64,000 nucleotides of DNA from Pseudoalteromonas sp. A25 (GTDB taxonomy: Bacteria > Pseudomonadota > Gammaproteobacteria > Enterobacterales > Alteromonadaceae): assembly GCF_009176705.1 (NCBI RefSeq), contig NZ_AP021846.1, positions 2,016,001 to 2,080,000 of the forward strand. The letters run 5' to 3'. The translations under genes were made by a program, and so were the position numbers. Shown one piece after another: positions 8,788 through 18,199 of this stretch (position 1 is the stretch's first letter; each line of letters begins with the position of its first letter). Below the pieces are notes generated by a model. It was given only the letters and a program-made list of their open reading frames with translations, made no database searches and had not been told where the DNA came from.

Positions 8788-9456
8788 TTAACTATCGCTA
8801 CTTTCCATTTTTAGTAGCAACTGCTTAATATCGTCTTTAGCACCCGTAATGTGCTTTTTTAAAAATTCACATGCCTTTTTAACGTCTTTGCTTTTGCATA
8901 ACTCTAACAACGTTCTATGCTCCTCAGGTGCAGTTTTAATGCCACCCGCTAACAAAATGTGCATCCGCACGTATCGTTCTGAGTTTTTGCTATAAACTTC
9001 AACCAGTTCGGCAGTTTGTGGTCGTTGCGCTTTGCTATACAGCTTTGCATGAAATTCTGCATTTAATTTGCCCGTTGCTGACTCGGTATCGCCCGCTGCA
9101 GTAGCCTCTTCCAAGTCATACAAAATTGCTTCCGCTTCGAGTAAGTCACGTGGTGTTAAATTGTTGATAGAGTGGCTCAGTAATTCAGCTTCTAATAAAG
9201 CCCTCAAATCGAAGATCTCATCTATTTGCTCGGCACTTAATTGCGTCGCGGTCGCCCCTTTATGCGCTTCAAAATTAACCAGCCCTTCTGATTCGAGTTG
9301 CAATAGTGCTTCGCGCACTGGGATCCTACTCACGTTAAGTTCATCAGCAAGTGCTGCTTGGCGAAGAGGTTCTCCGGCTTTGATTTCACCTGATAGGATC
9401 TTTTCCCTAATCGCTTCAGCCACTAACTGCGTGCGTGTTTTGTGCTCAATTGCCAT
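8788..9456 (-). CDS. GntR family transcriptional regulator, FCD (FadR-like) subfamily
   Basis: A 222-residue regulator. The winged helix-turn-helix covers about residues 8-75 (AIREKILSGEIKAGEPLRQA, then LNVSRIPVREALLQLE), and an all-helical FCD ligand domain follows from about residue 80, with the metal-binding His/Asp residues spread through LNAEFHAKLY and EEHRTLLELC. It sits 81 bases upstream of the Xaa-Pro peptidase gene on the same strand, and that gap holds the palindromic operator, so it most likely controls the peptidase/reductase unit in response to a proline-type metabolite. A second TATACAT-type half-site at about 9482-9495 may serve autoregulation. Confidence 0.88.
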   Translation of the reverse strand: MAIEHKTRTQLVAEAIREKILSGEIKAGEPLRQAALADELNVSRIPVREALLQLESEGLVNFEAHKGATATQLSAEQIDEIFDLRALLEAELLSHSINNLTPRDLLEAEAILYDLEEATAAGDTESATGKLNAEFHAKLYSKAQRPQTAELVEVYSKNSERYVRMHILLAGGIKTAPEEHRTLLELCKSKDVKKACEFLKKHITGAKDDIKQLLLKMESSDS

Positions 9457-9522
9457 AATATTCTCTCAAATTGCATTTGGCATACATTATACATAAATTA
9501 CTGATCTTCGCCACGTTTGTGG

Positions 9523-10485
9523 CTAAACCGTAACAATGACTTTACCCAAATTTTCATTTCGCTGTAAAATTGCATGCGCTTCCTCTACTTGATGAAACCC
9601 TAACAATTTATATATTGGTATATGCATCGCATCCGTGAATAGCTGCTTGCCAAAGTTACCAACAAATGACTTTACTAAGTGGCGTTTGTATTCAATATCT
9701 CGATTTCTTAATGTTGAGCCGTGTAAATTAACGCGCTTTGCCAGTAGCTTAGCAATATCAATGCGAGCAAATCGCCCACCAAGCATTGCCAAAACGATAC
9801 AATGACTATCTAAAGCGGCCACTTGAATGTTTTTTTCAAGGTACTGTGCAGCAATTGGGTCAACAATCACATGTGCCTGTAGGCCTTGTGAACGCATGAC
9901 AGAGACAAAGCATTGTTGTTTGTAATTAATAACTAGATCGGCACCTAATTGCTCTGCATAACGACATTTTTCTTCACTGCTTTGGGTAGTAACAACGTGT
10001 GCCCCCAACAGCTTACCTAAACGTATTGCCGCACTGCCGACTCCTGATGCTCCGCCATGAACCAATAAAGTCTGTTGCTTTGTCAGGTTTCCCGTGTGCA
10101 CAATCGCATCAAATGCCGTTAAGTAAACTTCAGCCAAGGTGGCCGCGGCTTCAAAACTGACATCCTCAGGGATTTCAATTAACTGCAGTGCATCGACACA
10201 CACATACTCAGCGTAGGCGCCACCTTGTGTGAGCGAAAACACACGTCGATTGAGCCATTGATTTTTTAAATTAGGCGCACAATCAACAACAACACCGGCG
10301 GCTTCCAGCCCTAAAATATCACTGTCCCCTTCCGGTGCAGGGTATTTACCTTGCTTTTGTAGTATATCCGCACGGTTTACACCAAACGCGGCAACTTTAA
10401 TCAGCACTTCATGCTCTTTAGGCTTAGGTATTTTCGTTTGCTTTATACTTAACTCGCCATCATCGTTAACACTGATATAGTTCAT
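9523..10485 (-). CDS. NADPH:quinone oxidoreductase (MDR superfamily, PIG3-like)
   Basis: A zinc-free medium-chain dehydrogenase/reductase that would reduce quinones or enones with NADPH. It has GVNRADILQKQGKYP near the N-terminus, typical of the TP53I3/PIG3 group, and the nucleotide-binding motif HGGASGVGSAAIRLGK in the middle. The ORF can be read from an ATG at 10512, but I prefer the ATG at 10485, because homologues begin near MNYISVND and this ATG overlaps the stop of the upstream gene as TAATG. The 10512 start would add nine residues. The product is about 320 residues, typical for the family. Confidence 0.85.
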   Translation of the reverse strand: MNYISVNDDGELSIKQTKIPKPKEHEVLIKVAAFGVNRADILQKQGKYPAPEGDSDILGLEAAGVVVDCAPNLKNQWLNRRVFSLTQGGAYAEYVCVDALQLIEIPEDVSFEAAATLAEVYLTAFDAIVHTGNLTKQQTLLVHGGASGVGSAAIRLGKLLGAHVVTTQSSEEKCRYAEQLGADLVINYKQQCFVSVMRSQGLQAHVIVDPIAAQYLEKNIQVAALDSHCIVLAMLGGRFARIDIAKLLAKRVNLHGSTLRNRDIEYKRHLVKSFVGNFGKQLFTDAMHIPIYKLLGFHQVEEAHAILQRNENLGKVIVTV

Positions 10486-10892
10486 TAATTGAGCGTATCT
10501 ATCTTTTTCCATATCTCTGATTCAACAAGCTTGCCGTTTTCATGCAAAGTATGATGCCACAGTTCACCCTCAATTTTATAACTAAAAGCCATGGTTTTAC
10601 CCAGTAATGATGGTACGTTCCCGTAGGCAAATGTCTCTATAAAATGACTATTATCCAGTTTATATGGGCCGCCTCCTGCATATAAAAACTGACCATTTTT
10701 TTGTGTAATGTAACTAAAGTGGCTTGCTGAAATCACTTTGACAGAGCTCAAGTTAGGAGACTCTGCCGTTACATAGCCATCATCTGTTGCATATTTACCT
10801 TTTACAAATTGCCAAGTACCCAACAATGGATTAGCAATTGCATTGCCACAAAAAATAAGTGCTGTCGATAATATCAGTCCTTTAAAATGCAT
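10485..10892 (-). CDS. Small secreted protein, possibly lipocalin-like
   Basis: A 135-residue protein with a signal peptide (LILSTALIFCGNAIA, cleavage before NPLLG). The mature start NPLLGTWQFVKGKY and the later SHFSYITQKNG and WHHTLHENGKLVESEIWKK resemble small lipocalin-like barrels, but the similarity is too weak to call. Its stop codon overlaps the start of the quinone oxidoreductase gene, so the two are translationally coupled. Transcription runs away from the gluzincin gene at 11037. Confidence 0.65.
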   Translation of the reverse strand: MHFKGLILSTALIFCGNAIANPLLGTWQFVKGKYATDDGYVTAESPNLSSVKVISASHFSYITQKNGQFLYAGGGPYKLDNSHFIETFAYGNVPSLLGKTMAFSYKIEGELWHHTLHENGKLVESEIWKKIDTLN

Positions 10893-11036
10893 GTGTAACC
10901 TCTTAATTTTTAATATTTAGATAGCAGTACAACATAAAATTAATAGCAACTCACTTGAGTTTATTTCAACAATTAGTGTAATTGTTTTTCATATTGTCGG
11001 TCTATTAAACAGCGACTTGTTATTGAGGGTTAATAT

Positions 11037-11867
11037 ATGAAGTTATTTCGATGTGTACTGTTGCTCTGTTCACTCAGCGCTTTTGTATGCCCAGTGTTTG
11101 CAGTAGAAATTGACTATATTAATCTCTCTAAATTAACTCACGAGAGACAAAATAAAGTAAAGAATTGGGTTGAGCACGGCGTACGCAGTACGTTCGTAAC
11201 ATTAGGGCCACTTAATCAAAAGAGGCTGCCTGTTACTCTTAAACCTCGCTACTTTGCGTTTGAACCTGTGCCGTGGGCTAGTGTAAAACGCGGTCAAAAT
11301 GATGGCATTGAACTACATTTTCATCGCTACGCAAGTACCCAGTCTCTGCTCAAAGACTGGAGTCTTTATCACGAACTGGCGCATTTATATCACCCCTTAT
11401 TTAGTTACGATAATTTTTGGCTTAGCGAGGGGCTGGCAACTTACCTACAAAATATTATCATGTTAAACAATGGTGTTGTTGACCATCAAGAGTTTCTTAT
11501 GCGACTCAAAGCTGGCCTCCAAAGAGGAGCATTACAAACTAACCACATCACGGGCCCATTAAATATAGTGTCAGATAACATGTGGTCACTTAACGCCCAA
11601 CAACGAGTGTATTGGAGTGGTACTGCCTTTTTTATTCAGGCACAACTTGCGCTTAAAAAGCACAACAGTCCATACAAAACGATTGAAGCACTCGTAAAAA
11701 AATATCAATCCTGCTGCAAGCACCCTACACATTCGGCAAAACAATTTATCGCACATTTAGACAAGTTATCTCAAAGTGCTATTTTTTCGACGCTTTACAG
11801 TCAATACATAAAGCGCACCGACTTTCCAAAGATCAGCAACTTACAGCTCTCACAACTTAGATTTTAG
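11037..11867 (+). CDS. Secreted gluzincin-type metallopeptidase-like protein
   Basis: A 276-residue protein with a signal peptide (FRCVLLLCSLSAFVCPVFA). It has the zinc motif HELAH at residues 112-116, and SEGLATYLQ supplies a Glu at 131, so the arrangement is HExxH-x14-E, as in MA-clan (gluzincin) enzymes. The catalytic domain is much shorter than in M1 peptidases, so this looks like a minimal peptidase. Four Cys residues beyond the signal include a CC pair in KYQSCCKHP. The start is set by GAGGG seven bases before the ATG. Substrate unknown. Confidence 0.7.
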   Translation: MKLFRCVLLLCSLSAFVCPVFAVEIDYINLSKLTHERQNKVKNWVEHGVRSTFVTLGPLNQKRLPVTLKPRYFAFEPVPWASVKRGQNDGIELHFHRYASTQSLLKDWSLYHELAHLYHPLFSYDNFWLSEGLATYLQNIIMLNNGVVDHQEFLMRLKAGLQRGALQTNHITGPLNIVSDNMWSLNAQQRVYWSGTAFFIQAQLALKKHNSPYKTIEALVKKYQSCCKHPTHSAKQFIAHLDKLSQSAIFSTLYSQYIKRTDFPKISNLQLSQLRF

Positions 11868-11897
11868 GCTGCTAAAAGGGGCTTATAAACATTATTT

Positions 11898-13151
11898 CTA
11901 AGCAAACTGAATATGTACTTGACGGCCCGATTGCGTTTTTTTACTTACATAATGCCACTGGTATTGATGTGTCAGGCGCTCGGTTAATTCAAGGCCTAAG
12001 CCAAACCCCAGCTCACTTGCCTCACCACTTGGAGAGTTATCTACATTCGTTATCGACACCTCTAGCCCTGATTGAATTATGATTACATTTCCTTCGTTAG
12101 TATGAACATAGGCATTGCGGATAATATTGTTAAGTATGATCCTGCACACCGTCTCAGGCAGTGGGCAGATAAACTGGTCGGTTTCTATTCTTACTTTAAC
12201 AGCTTTGTCTTTTATTAAATAACTCAATTGAGCTGCCAACTCTCTAATTAACTTAGATAAACTAACGTCGCTAATGGTTACTGTCATATTTGAATCACGA
12301 TTCAACCAGAGCAGCGTTTCTGTCAATGCACTCATCGTTAAAGCAGCACGCTCTATACGTTCTAGACCAATAAGCTGTTTGTCTTTAGGGAAGTCATCTT
12401 TTAATAACCGTTTTAAGAGCTCGGAGTTGGCGCATATGGTGGCAATGGGGGTTCTAAGTTCATGGCTGGCATAAGCCAAAAACTTTTGCTCTCGTTCAAC
12501 ACTTTGTTGAACACAGCGCAAGCTATCTTTCATCATGTTGGCTAAGGAATTCAACTCACTAAATTGAAAGTCGGGCAAAGGTTCGTTGAGGTTTGCTTTA
12601 TCTAAACGTCTTGCCCATTTTTTTAAACGCTCCACAGGGGTCGTTATTTTTTTTAGCACCACAATCAATATAACCGTGAAAGCAAAAATGGCACCGACAG
12701 CTGTGGCTATGATCACAATAAAATGCGGGATCTCTGGTGAGATCATTAACATCCGGTCATCTGGGTTAAAGGTGCTAGCCACGTAAAGCGTTTGTGTGGT
12801 GTTTTGTACTTTCATGACAAAAAAACCAGCACTGGGAGGCGTAAACCAAGTACCACCTATCATATGTTTTCTTAAAGTATTAAGAGGTATATCAGCTGCT
12901 GAGAAATGTGTTGTTATATTAGCGGGTAAATCTTCCCAGCGAGCAGCGATAATATACTGCTGGCTGGTTATCGGTACACCTTCCATTACGCTATATTGTT
13001 GAGCTTGCGCATACATGCCACCTCGCATTGCCACATCCATTCCAGTGGCAAAATAGTGCATACTCAGCGCTGATAATAGAATGATACTGGTGCCGCCAGT
13101 TAGCAGCATAGCCACCAAAACATAGATACGAAGGCTAATGCGTATTTTCAT
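11898..13151 (-). CDS. Sensor histidine kinase of the RND operon
   Basis: A 417-residue membrane kinase: membrane segment at about 10-32, periplasmic sensor of about 110 residues, second segment at about 144-166, HAMP at about 167-220, HisKA with phospho-acceptor His230 in ASHELRTPIATI, and a HATPase domain with the N-box NIIRNAYVHT and the glycine motif GFGLGLEL. It overlaps the response regulator gene by 4 bases, so the pair is translated together. As last gene of the adaptor-pump-regulator-kinase operon it probably senses the compound the pump exports. Confidence 0.92.
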   Translation of the reverse strand: MKIRISLRIYVLVAMLLTGGTSIILLSALSMHYFATGMDVAMRGGMYAQAQQYSVMEGVPITSQQYIIAARWEDLPANITTHFSAADIPLNTLRKHMIGGTWFTPPSAGFFVMKVQNTTQTLYVASTFNPDDRMLMISPEIPHFIVIIATAVGAIFAFTVILIVVLKKITTPVERLKKWARRLDKANLNEPLPDFQFSELNSLANMMKDSLRCVQQSVEREQKFLAYASHELRTPIATICANSELLKRLLKDDFPKDKQLIGLERIERAALTMSALTETLLWLNRDSNMTVTISDVSLSKLIRELAAQLSYLIKDKAVKVRIETDQFICPLPETVCRIILNNIIRNAYVHTNEGNVIIIQSGLEVSITNVDNSPSGEASELGFGLGLELTERLTHQYQWHYVSKKTQSGRQVHIQFA

Positions 13152-13837
13152 CGCTCACCATCAACTTTTACCGCAAAACCTTTTGCCATAACCGTGTGAA
13201 TTAGCTTGACGTCATACTCGGTATCCACCTGCTTTCTCAGATGAAACATGTGTACCTTCAAACTATTGCTATCTGGAGGGTCGTCTGCCCAAACCGATTG
13301 AATCAGTTTTTTTCTAGACACCACGTTTGGACTTTCACGCATTAGTACCTCAAGAATTTTAGTGCCTATTGGCGATAAGCTAAGTAGTTTTCCGCCACGA
13401 TAAACTTCTTGCTGTTTTATATCTAACTCTAAATCGCTTACTTTTAGTCTGGCTATCTGGCCACTTTTTCGCTTAGCAAGCACTTGACTACGAACAACTA
13501 ATTCTTCCATTGCAAATGGCTTAACTAAGTAATCATCTGCACCTTTTTCAAACCCTATTAATTTGTCATCAAGCGTGTCTTTTGCTGTGAGCATCAGTAT
13601 AGGTGTATCAATCCCCTTATTTCTAATATTTTCACAGACTTGTAACCCGCTTACCCGCGGTAGATTTAAATCTAGAATAATGACATCAAAGGTATGCCTT
13701 TGGATTAAATTAATTGCCAATGCGCCATCGCTTGCGTGATCACAAAATATCTTTTCAAGTGCAAAATAGTCAACGATAGCTGCTGCTAAATCTCGATCAT
13801 CCTCTACTAGAAGTGCGGTTATTTTATTATGTTCCAC
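13148..13837 (-). CDS. OmpR-family response regulator of the RND operon
   Basis: A receiver plus winged-helix regulator. The receiver has LLVEDD, the phosphorylated Asp56 in VIILDLNLP, the Thr of MLTAKD and the Lys of LVKPF; the C-terminal winged helix ends with KVHMFHLRKQVD. The frame is open to an ATG at 13909, but the start is the GTG at 13837: AGGAG lies seven bases before it and the protein then begins right at the receiver strand (229 residues). It overlaps the pump gene by 11 bases. It probably binds the CTTAA boxes upstream of the operon. Confidence 0.92.
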   Translation of the reverse strand: MEHNKITALLVEDDRDLAAAIVDYFALEKIFCDHASDGALAINLIQRHTFDVIILDLNLPRVSGLQVCENIRNKGIDTPILMLTAKDTLDDKLIGFEKGADDYLVKPFAMEELVVRSQVLAKRKSGQIARLKVSDLELDIKQQEVYRGGKLLSLSPIGTKILEVLMRESPNVVSRKKLIQSVWADDPPDSNSLKVHMFHLRKQVDTEYDVKLIHTVMAKGFAVKVDGER

Positions 13838-16800
13838 CTTGCGACTCCTGTTGTACCTTGCTCTTTTGTGACTTAAAACGTTGAAGGTATGCCTGTAAAC
13901 TTCGTGCACCCTTGTTGATTTGCATATTCACGTCTTGCTGCATGAGCAACAATGCAGGTGTTAGCAGCAAGGTAATGAGCGACGCGAACAATATTCCATA
14001 CCCCAATGCTGCCGCTGCTGGTATCAAAAACTGCGCCTGCAAAGATGTCTCACTTAATAATGGCAATAATCCTGCAAATGTCGTAATTGACGTAAGCACT
14101 ACGGCACGTAATCGAGAACTACCAGCAATAATAGCTGCTTCTTTTACACTAAATTGACCTGTACTCATTAATTGATTGTAACGTGATACGAGTAATAAGC
14201 TATCGTTCACAACAACGCCGCTTAATGCCAAAATACCATTGAGAGATAAAATACTCAGCGTTAACCCATTTAACCAATGTCCTAATATGGCGCCAACCAC
14301 ACCAAAAGGGATCGCAGCCATAATTATCACAGGCTGGATGTAAGACTTAAGAGGAATAGCCAACAGCGCATAAATAATCAACATGGCCAACGCAAACATT
14401 TGAACCATAGAGTTGCCTGTCTCCTGCTGCTGCTGGGCTTCTCCTGCAAAATTTATCGAAACATCAGGATATATAGCTTCAAGCTCACCTAAAGTTGATG
14501 CTTTAAGTTGCGCTATTAACTGATGGGGAGAAATAACTTCTTTATCTACAACAGCGCTAATAAATACCGCACGCTTGCCTTGGATACGTGTTATTTCTGA
14601 ACTTTGATATTGACTATGTACATGGGCTATATCACTCAAAGGGACGATGATACCCGAAGGCGTTCTCACGTATGCGGCCTTGATATCTGCTAGGGTTTTA
14701 CGCTGCTGTTGCGGGTATCTTACTCGGACTTTGATCTCATTTTCGCCTTGCTGAAAACGCTGTACGATATCACCACCAAAACTATTAAGCACCTGCATTG
14801 ATAATGAGTTGGTATCTAAACCCAGAGCACGGCCTTGTTCATTAAGTTCAAAGTAATACTGAGGCTCACCCAAATCCAAATTATGGTCTATACCACTGGT
14901 CCCGTTAATTTCCTGTATTTGTCTCAATAAAAAGGCACCTGCACTTTTAAGCGCTTGGTCATTATTAGATTTAAGCTGCACCTTAAAATTATCTATCATG
15001 CCCCGCTTAGCAAGGATCTTAGTTTTTTTAGCGCCTTCTAACTGCCCACTCAGTTGTGTCCACAACTGTGCAAACTCATTTGCCTGATAAACAGCGTCTT
15101 TATCGAGCTCTATTGTCACGGTGCCCTGCGAAGAACTATCTGATAATACTTGTATGCTAGAAATATGTGATTGCTCAGAATGCTTAGATTCGTCTCGGTA
15201 TTGCGCGCTTAACTGATTATCTGTTTGTAATGCTAGTTGCTCAAGTTTTAGTAAGTTTTTGTAAATCTGGCCGTAACTTGCATCATTGTACATCGTGATC
15301 TCTGCGCTGACTGTATCTGCGGGCACATCAGGGAAAAATGCACTGCGTACAGCACCTGTAAACGGCAGTGACATAACCAATATCATAATGACCAAAAACA
15401 GGCTGATTATGCGCACGTAATGGTTAACCACATAACATAATAAAACCGTGTATACGCGTTCATTAAAACTATTTAGCAGCCTATCAGCATGCAAGCGCAC
15501 TATTGCCCAGATACCACGCTTTTTAGGGGGAGATGTATCCAAATGTGCCAAATGTGAAGGTAAAATTAGTTTAGATTCGACCAGCGATAATAGTAATGCG
15601 ATAGCGACAATCGTACCAAATTGTGCATAAACTTGCCCCAAGCGCCCTTGTACATTGCTCAACGCAATAAAAGCAACGACCGTGGTAAGTACGCCAAACA
15701 GGGTGGCAGTTGCAACCTTGTGAGTACCCAAAATAGTATTCAGGACATTGTCACCATTTTTAGCACGAGTATGGTAGATACTTTCTCCTATAACTACCGC
15801 ATCATCAACAACAATACCCAACGCCATAATAAAGCCAAATGTGGTCATTTCGTTTAGGCTCAAACCTGTAAAACGTTCGGTCATGAAAAACAAAGTGCCG
15901 CAAAAAACAAAGGGCAAGCCCATAGCGACCCACAGCGCCACACGCACATTCAAAAATAGCGCTAACACGATAAAAACTAACGCTATTCCAGTGAGTGCAT
16001 TTTTAATCAGCAACGATAAACGCTCTGTGATCAGAGTACTTTTATCCAACCAACTGGCGATCTTCATCCCCTTGGGTAAGTTGGGCAAGTGTTGCCACTG
16101 TTTAACGACCGTATTTGCCTGCTCAACTATCTCAACGACATCGCTATGTTCATCCATTACAATTTCAATTGCAGCAGCATTAAAACCGTTATAACGAGAC
16201 AGCGTAAACGTGTCGTCAGCCTGTTTGTATTGCACATTGGCAATATCTTTAAGTCGAAGATTGCCACCCTTACTAAAACTTTTAATTACAATTGATTCAA
16301 ATTGCTCGGTGTTATAGGCCTGCTCAGAAACTTTAAGCCTTACTGTTTTATCTGGATTATATAGGCTCGTACCGATGGCATAAGACGATTCTCTATTTAT
16401 CGCTTGAGCGATGTCATCTAGACTTATCTGATAAGCTTGTAACTTAGCTTCATCGACTTCAATAGATATTTCCCACTGCGCCCTAGCTTTAACTTCAAGC
16501 TCTTTAATCGCATGCTTTTCAAGTAATGCATCTTTTAGGCGCAGTGCCCACGTATCAAGCGTTTGTCTATCTAAGTCTCCATATAATTGCAACCATAATA
16601 CGTGGTCTTTTCGGGTAGCTTTAGTTATAACAGCCGGCTCTGAGCGCTGTGGCAAGTTATTAATCGCATCTATTTTAGATTTTATATCTTGATACAAGCT
16701 ATCGATATCATAACCACTTTGCATTTCTACACTAACGTGTGCACCTTGCGCATTTGACGTGGAAGTCATGCGCTTAATACCTGACACGCTTTGTAATGCA

Positions 16801-17027
16801 TTTTCGATTTTTATTGCAATACCTTGCTCTGCTTGAATCGGCTCGCCGCTATCAAAAACCACAGATACCGAAACAGTGTCTGGCTCTAAACTCGGAAAAG
16901 CTTCTTTTCTCAAGTTAGTTACACTAAGTAAACCAGCGATAATAACAACCCAGAATAACAAGTTAGCTGCTACCGGGTTATTAACAAACCATGCAATAAG
17001 CCCTTTGTTTAGATTTTGGTTAATCAT
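13827..17027 (-). CDS. RND-family efflux transporter, inner-membrane pump (AcrB/Czc-like)
   Basis: A 1066-residue proton-driven RND pump with the usual two-fold repeat of membrane helices and two large periplasmic loops. The proton relay Asp pair is seen in MALGIVVDDAVVIGES (helix 4). The helix-10 position of AcrB Lys940 is Asn (VVVNDSLLLV), as in many non-AcrB pumps. The N-terminus reads GLIAWFVNNPVAANLLFW, typical of the HAE1-related group common in marine bacteria. It overlaps the adaptor gene by 4 bases. No TolC-type outer-membrane gene is in the window, so a general TolC is presumably recruited. Substrate unknown. Confidence 0.93.
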   Translation of the reverse strand: MINQNLNKGLIAWFVNNPVAANLLFWVVIIAGLLSVTNLRKEAFPSLEPDTVSVSVVFDSGEPIQAEQGIAIKIENALQSVSGIKRMTSTSNAQGAHVSVEMQSGYDIDSLYQDIKSKIDAINNLPQRSEPAVITKATRKDHVLWLQLYGDLDRQTLDTWALRLKDALLEKHAIKELEVKARAQWEISIEVDEAKLQAYQISLDDIAQAINRESSYAIGTSLYNPDKTVRLKVSEQAYNTEQFESIVIKSFSKGGNLRLKDIANVQYKQADDTFTLSRYNGFNAAAIEIVMDEHSDVVEIVEQANTVVKQWQHLPNLPKGMKIASWLDKSTLITERLSLLIKNALTGIALVFIVLALFLNVRVALWVAMGLPFVFCGTLFFMTERFTGLSLNEMTTFGFIMALGIVVDDAVVIGESIYHTRAKNGDNVLNTILGTHKVATATLFGVLTTVVAFIALSNVQGRLGQVYAQFGTIVAIALLLSLVESKLILPSHLAHLDTSPPKKRGIWAIVRLHADRLLNSFNERVYTVLLCYVVNHYVRIISLFLVIMILVMSLPFTGAVRSAFFPDVPADTVSAEITMYNDASYGQIYKNLLKLEQLALQTDNQLSAQYRDESKHSEQSHISSIQVLSDSSSQGTVTIELDKDAVYQANEFAQLWTQLSGQLEGAKKTKILAKRGMIDNFKVQLKSNNDQALKSAGAFLLRQIQEINGTSGIDHNLDLGEPQYYFELNEQGRALGLDTNSLSMQVLNSFGGDIVQRFQQGENEIKVRVRYPQQQRKTLADIKAAYVRTPSGIIVPLSDIAHVHSQYQSSEITRIQGKRAVFISAVVDKEVISPHQLIAQLKASTLGELEAIYPDVSINFAGEAQQQQETGNSMVQMFALAMLIIYALLAIPLKSYIQPVIIMAAIPFGVVGAILGHWLNGLTLSILSLNGILALSGVVVNDSLLLVSRYNQLMSTGQFSVKEAAIIAGSSRLRAVVLTSITTFAGLLPLLSETSLQAQFLIPAAAALGYGILFASLITLLLTPALLLMQQDVNMQINKGARSLQAYLQRFKSQKSKVQQESQGGT

Positions 17028-18199
17028 AACATCGTACCTTCAATTACTTGCACGCTCATCCCCTCACTAAAATGGCTCAAGGGGCGCTTAACGATTTGTA
17101 ACGGCTGGTTATTTAATGACTTGATATACACATTGTTATGATAAGAAAACACATTACTAGCGCGGTACTTGTTTAATTGTCCTTGCTTATCTACAAACCA
17201 CACATTGCCATTCTGAGAAACCGCTGAGGAGGGCAACTTATAAAGGCTATCTTGGGCTTTGCCATCGATTACTACCTTTACAAAGGTTCCGCTGTACAAA
17301 GGGGTGCTTTGTAACAGGGGCTCAGTAACACTGATAATTAACGAGCGTTGCCGAGTGTCACGATTTAGGTGTCTTTCTACTCGCTCTATTTCCCCCGTCC
17401 AAGTCGTTGTCTCATCTAACGTACTATATAAAGCAACTACCTGATTCAATCTAGCGCTGCTCTTTGAGATTGTATCTTGCAGTTGCAGCCACTGCTGTTC
17501 TGACAGCGGCACGTGTATTTCAACTTTTTCACTGCTGTGTAGTTGCCCTATCTGTGTTCCCGGCTGAATGTAACTACCTGGTTGAACAGACACGTCAACA
17601 ACTATGGCATCAAAAGGCGCTTTTATTTTTGTGTTATCTAAGTCTTGCTGCGCTTTTTTAACCGCAAGTTTAGCATGTTCATATTCTGCTTTTGCCGCCT
17701 TAAGTTGTGGCTCTCTTAGAATAAGAGGCGTTGCTTTTTGCCCACCCTCTTTGTTTCTTAACCAGTCGCGATATGCCACATCTCCCTGACGCTGCTCTTC
17801 TTGCAACTTAACTAAAGCTTGTGCTTCTTGCGCCTGTGCTTTTGCAAGCGCCGCTATATAAGGCGTATCGTCAACACTAGCAACCACTGTACCTTTGTTG
17901 ATCTTAGTCCCCGATACAAAGCGTTTGTTTAAATGAACAATTTTACCACTTACATCACTTTTAAGACTTAACTCAAACTTGGGCGTCACTTCACCAAAGC
18001 CAATAATTTTAGGTGAATATTGTTTAGCGATCACAGAGATTGTTTCAACTTGAGGCATATTATTAATTTGATTTTCTAATCCCGTTTGAATTATCTGCCC
18101 CTCGGCATTAGTGCTTGGCGCACTAAATACTTTGTTATAAATAACAACACTTAAAAACGCCGCGCAACTCAATAAAATAGATAACCATTTAAACTTCAT
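17024..18199 (-). CDS. RND efflux periplasmic adaptor (membrane fusion protein)
   Basis: A 391-residue HlyD/AcrA-type adaptor with an N-terminal membrane anchor (LSILLSCAAFLSVVIYN), a biotinyl-lipoyl-like half (LKSDVSGKIVHLNKRFVSG), a coiled-coil hairpin at about residues 117-195 rich in KAQAQEAQ and EYEHAKLAVKKAQQ, the second lipoyl half (APFDAIVVDVSVQPGSYI) and beta-barrel domains. It bridges the pump to an outer-membrane channel. The start is supported by GAGGA seven bases before the ATG. The ATG overlaps the TGA of a 31-codon leader ORF, which suggests translational coupling. Confidence 0.93.
   Translation of the reverse strand: MKFKWLSILLSCAAFLSVVIYNKVFSAPSTNAEGQIIQTGLENQINNMPQVETISVIAKQYSPKIIGFGEVTPKFELSLKSDVSGKIVHLNKRFVSGTKINKGTVVASVDDTPYIAALAKAQAQEAQALVKLQEEQRQGDVAYRDWLRNKEGGQKATPLILREPQLKAAKAEYEHAKLAVKKAQQDLDNTKIKAPFDAIVVDVSVQPGSYIQPGTQIGQLHSSEKVEIHVPLSEQQWLQLQDTISKSSARLNQVVALYSTLDETTTWTGEIERVERHLNRDTRQRSLIISVTEPLLQSTPLYSGTFVKVVIDGKAQDSLYKLPSSAVSQNGNVWFVDKQGQLNKYRASNVFSYHNNVYIKSLNNQPLQIVKRPLSHFSEGMSVQVIEGTML

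Noticed and set aside
13838..13909. Upstream ATG extension of the response regulator
   Set aside because: The 24 extra residues read through the pump coding end; AGGAG and the receiver start favour GTG at 13837.
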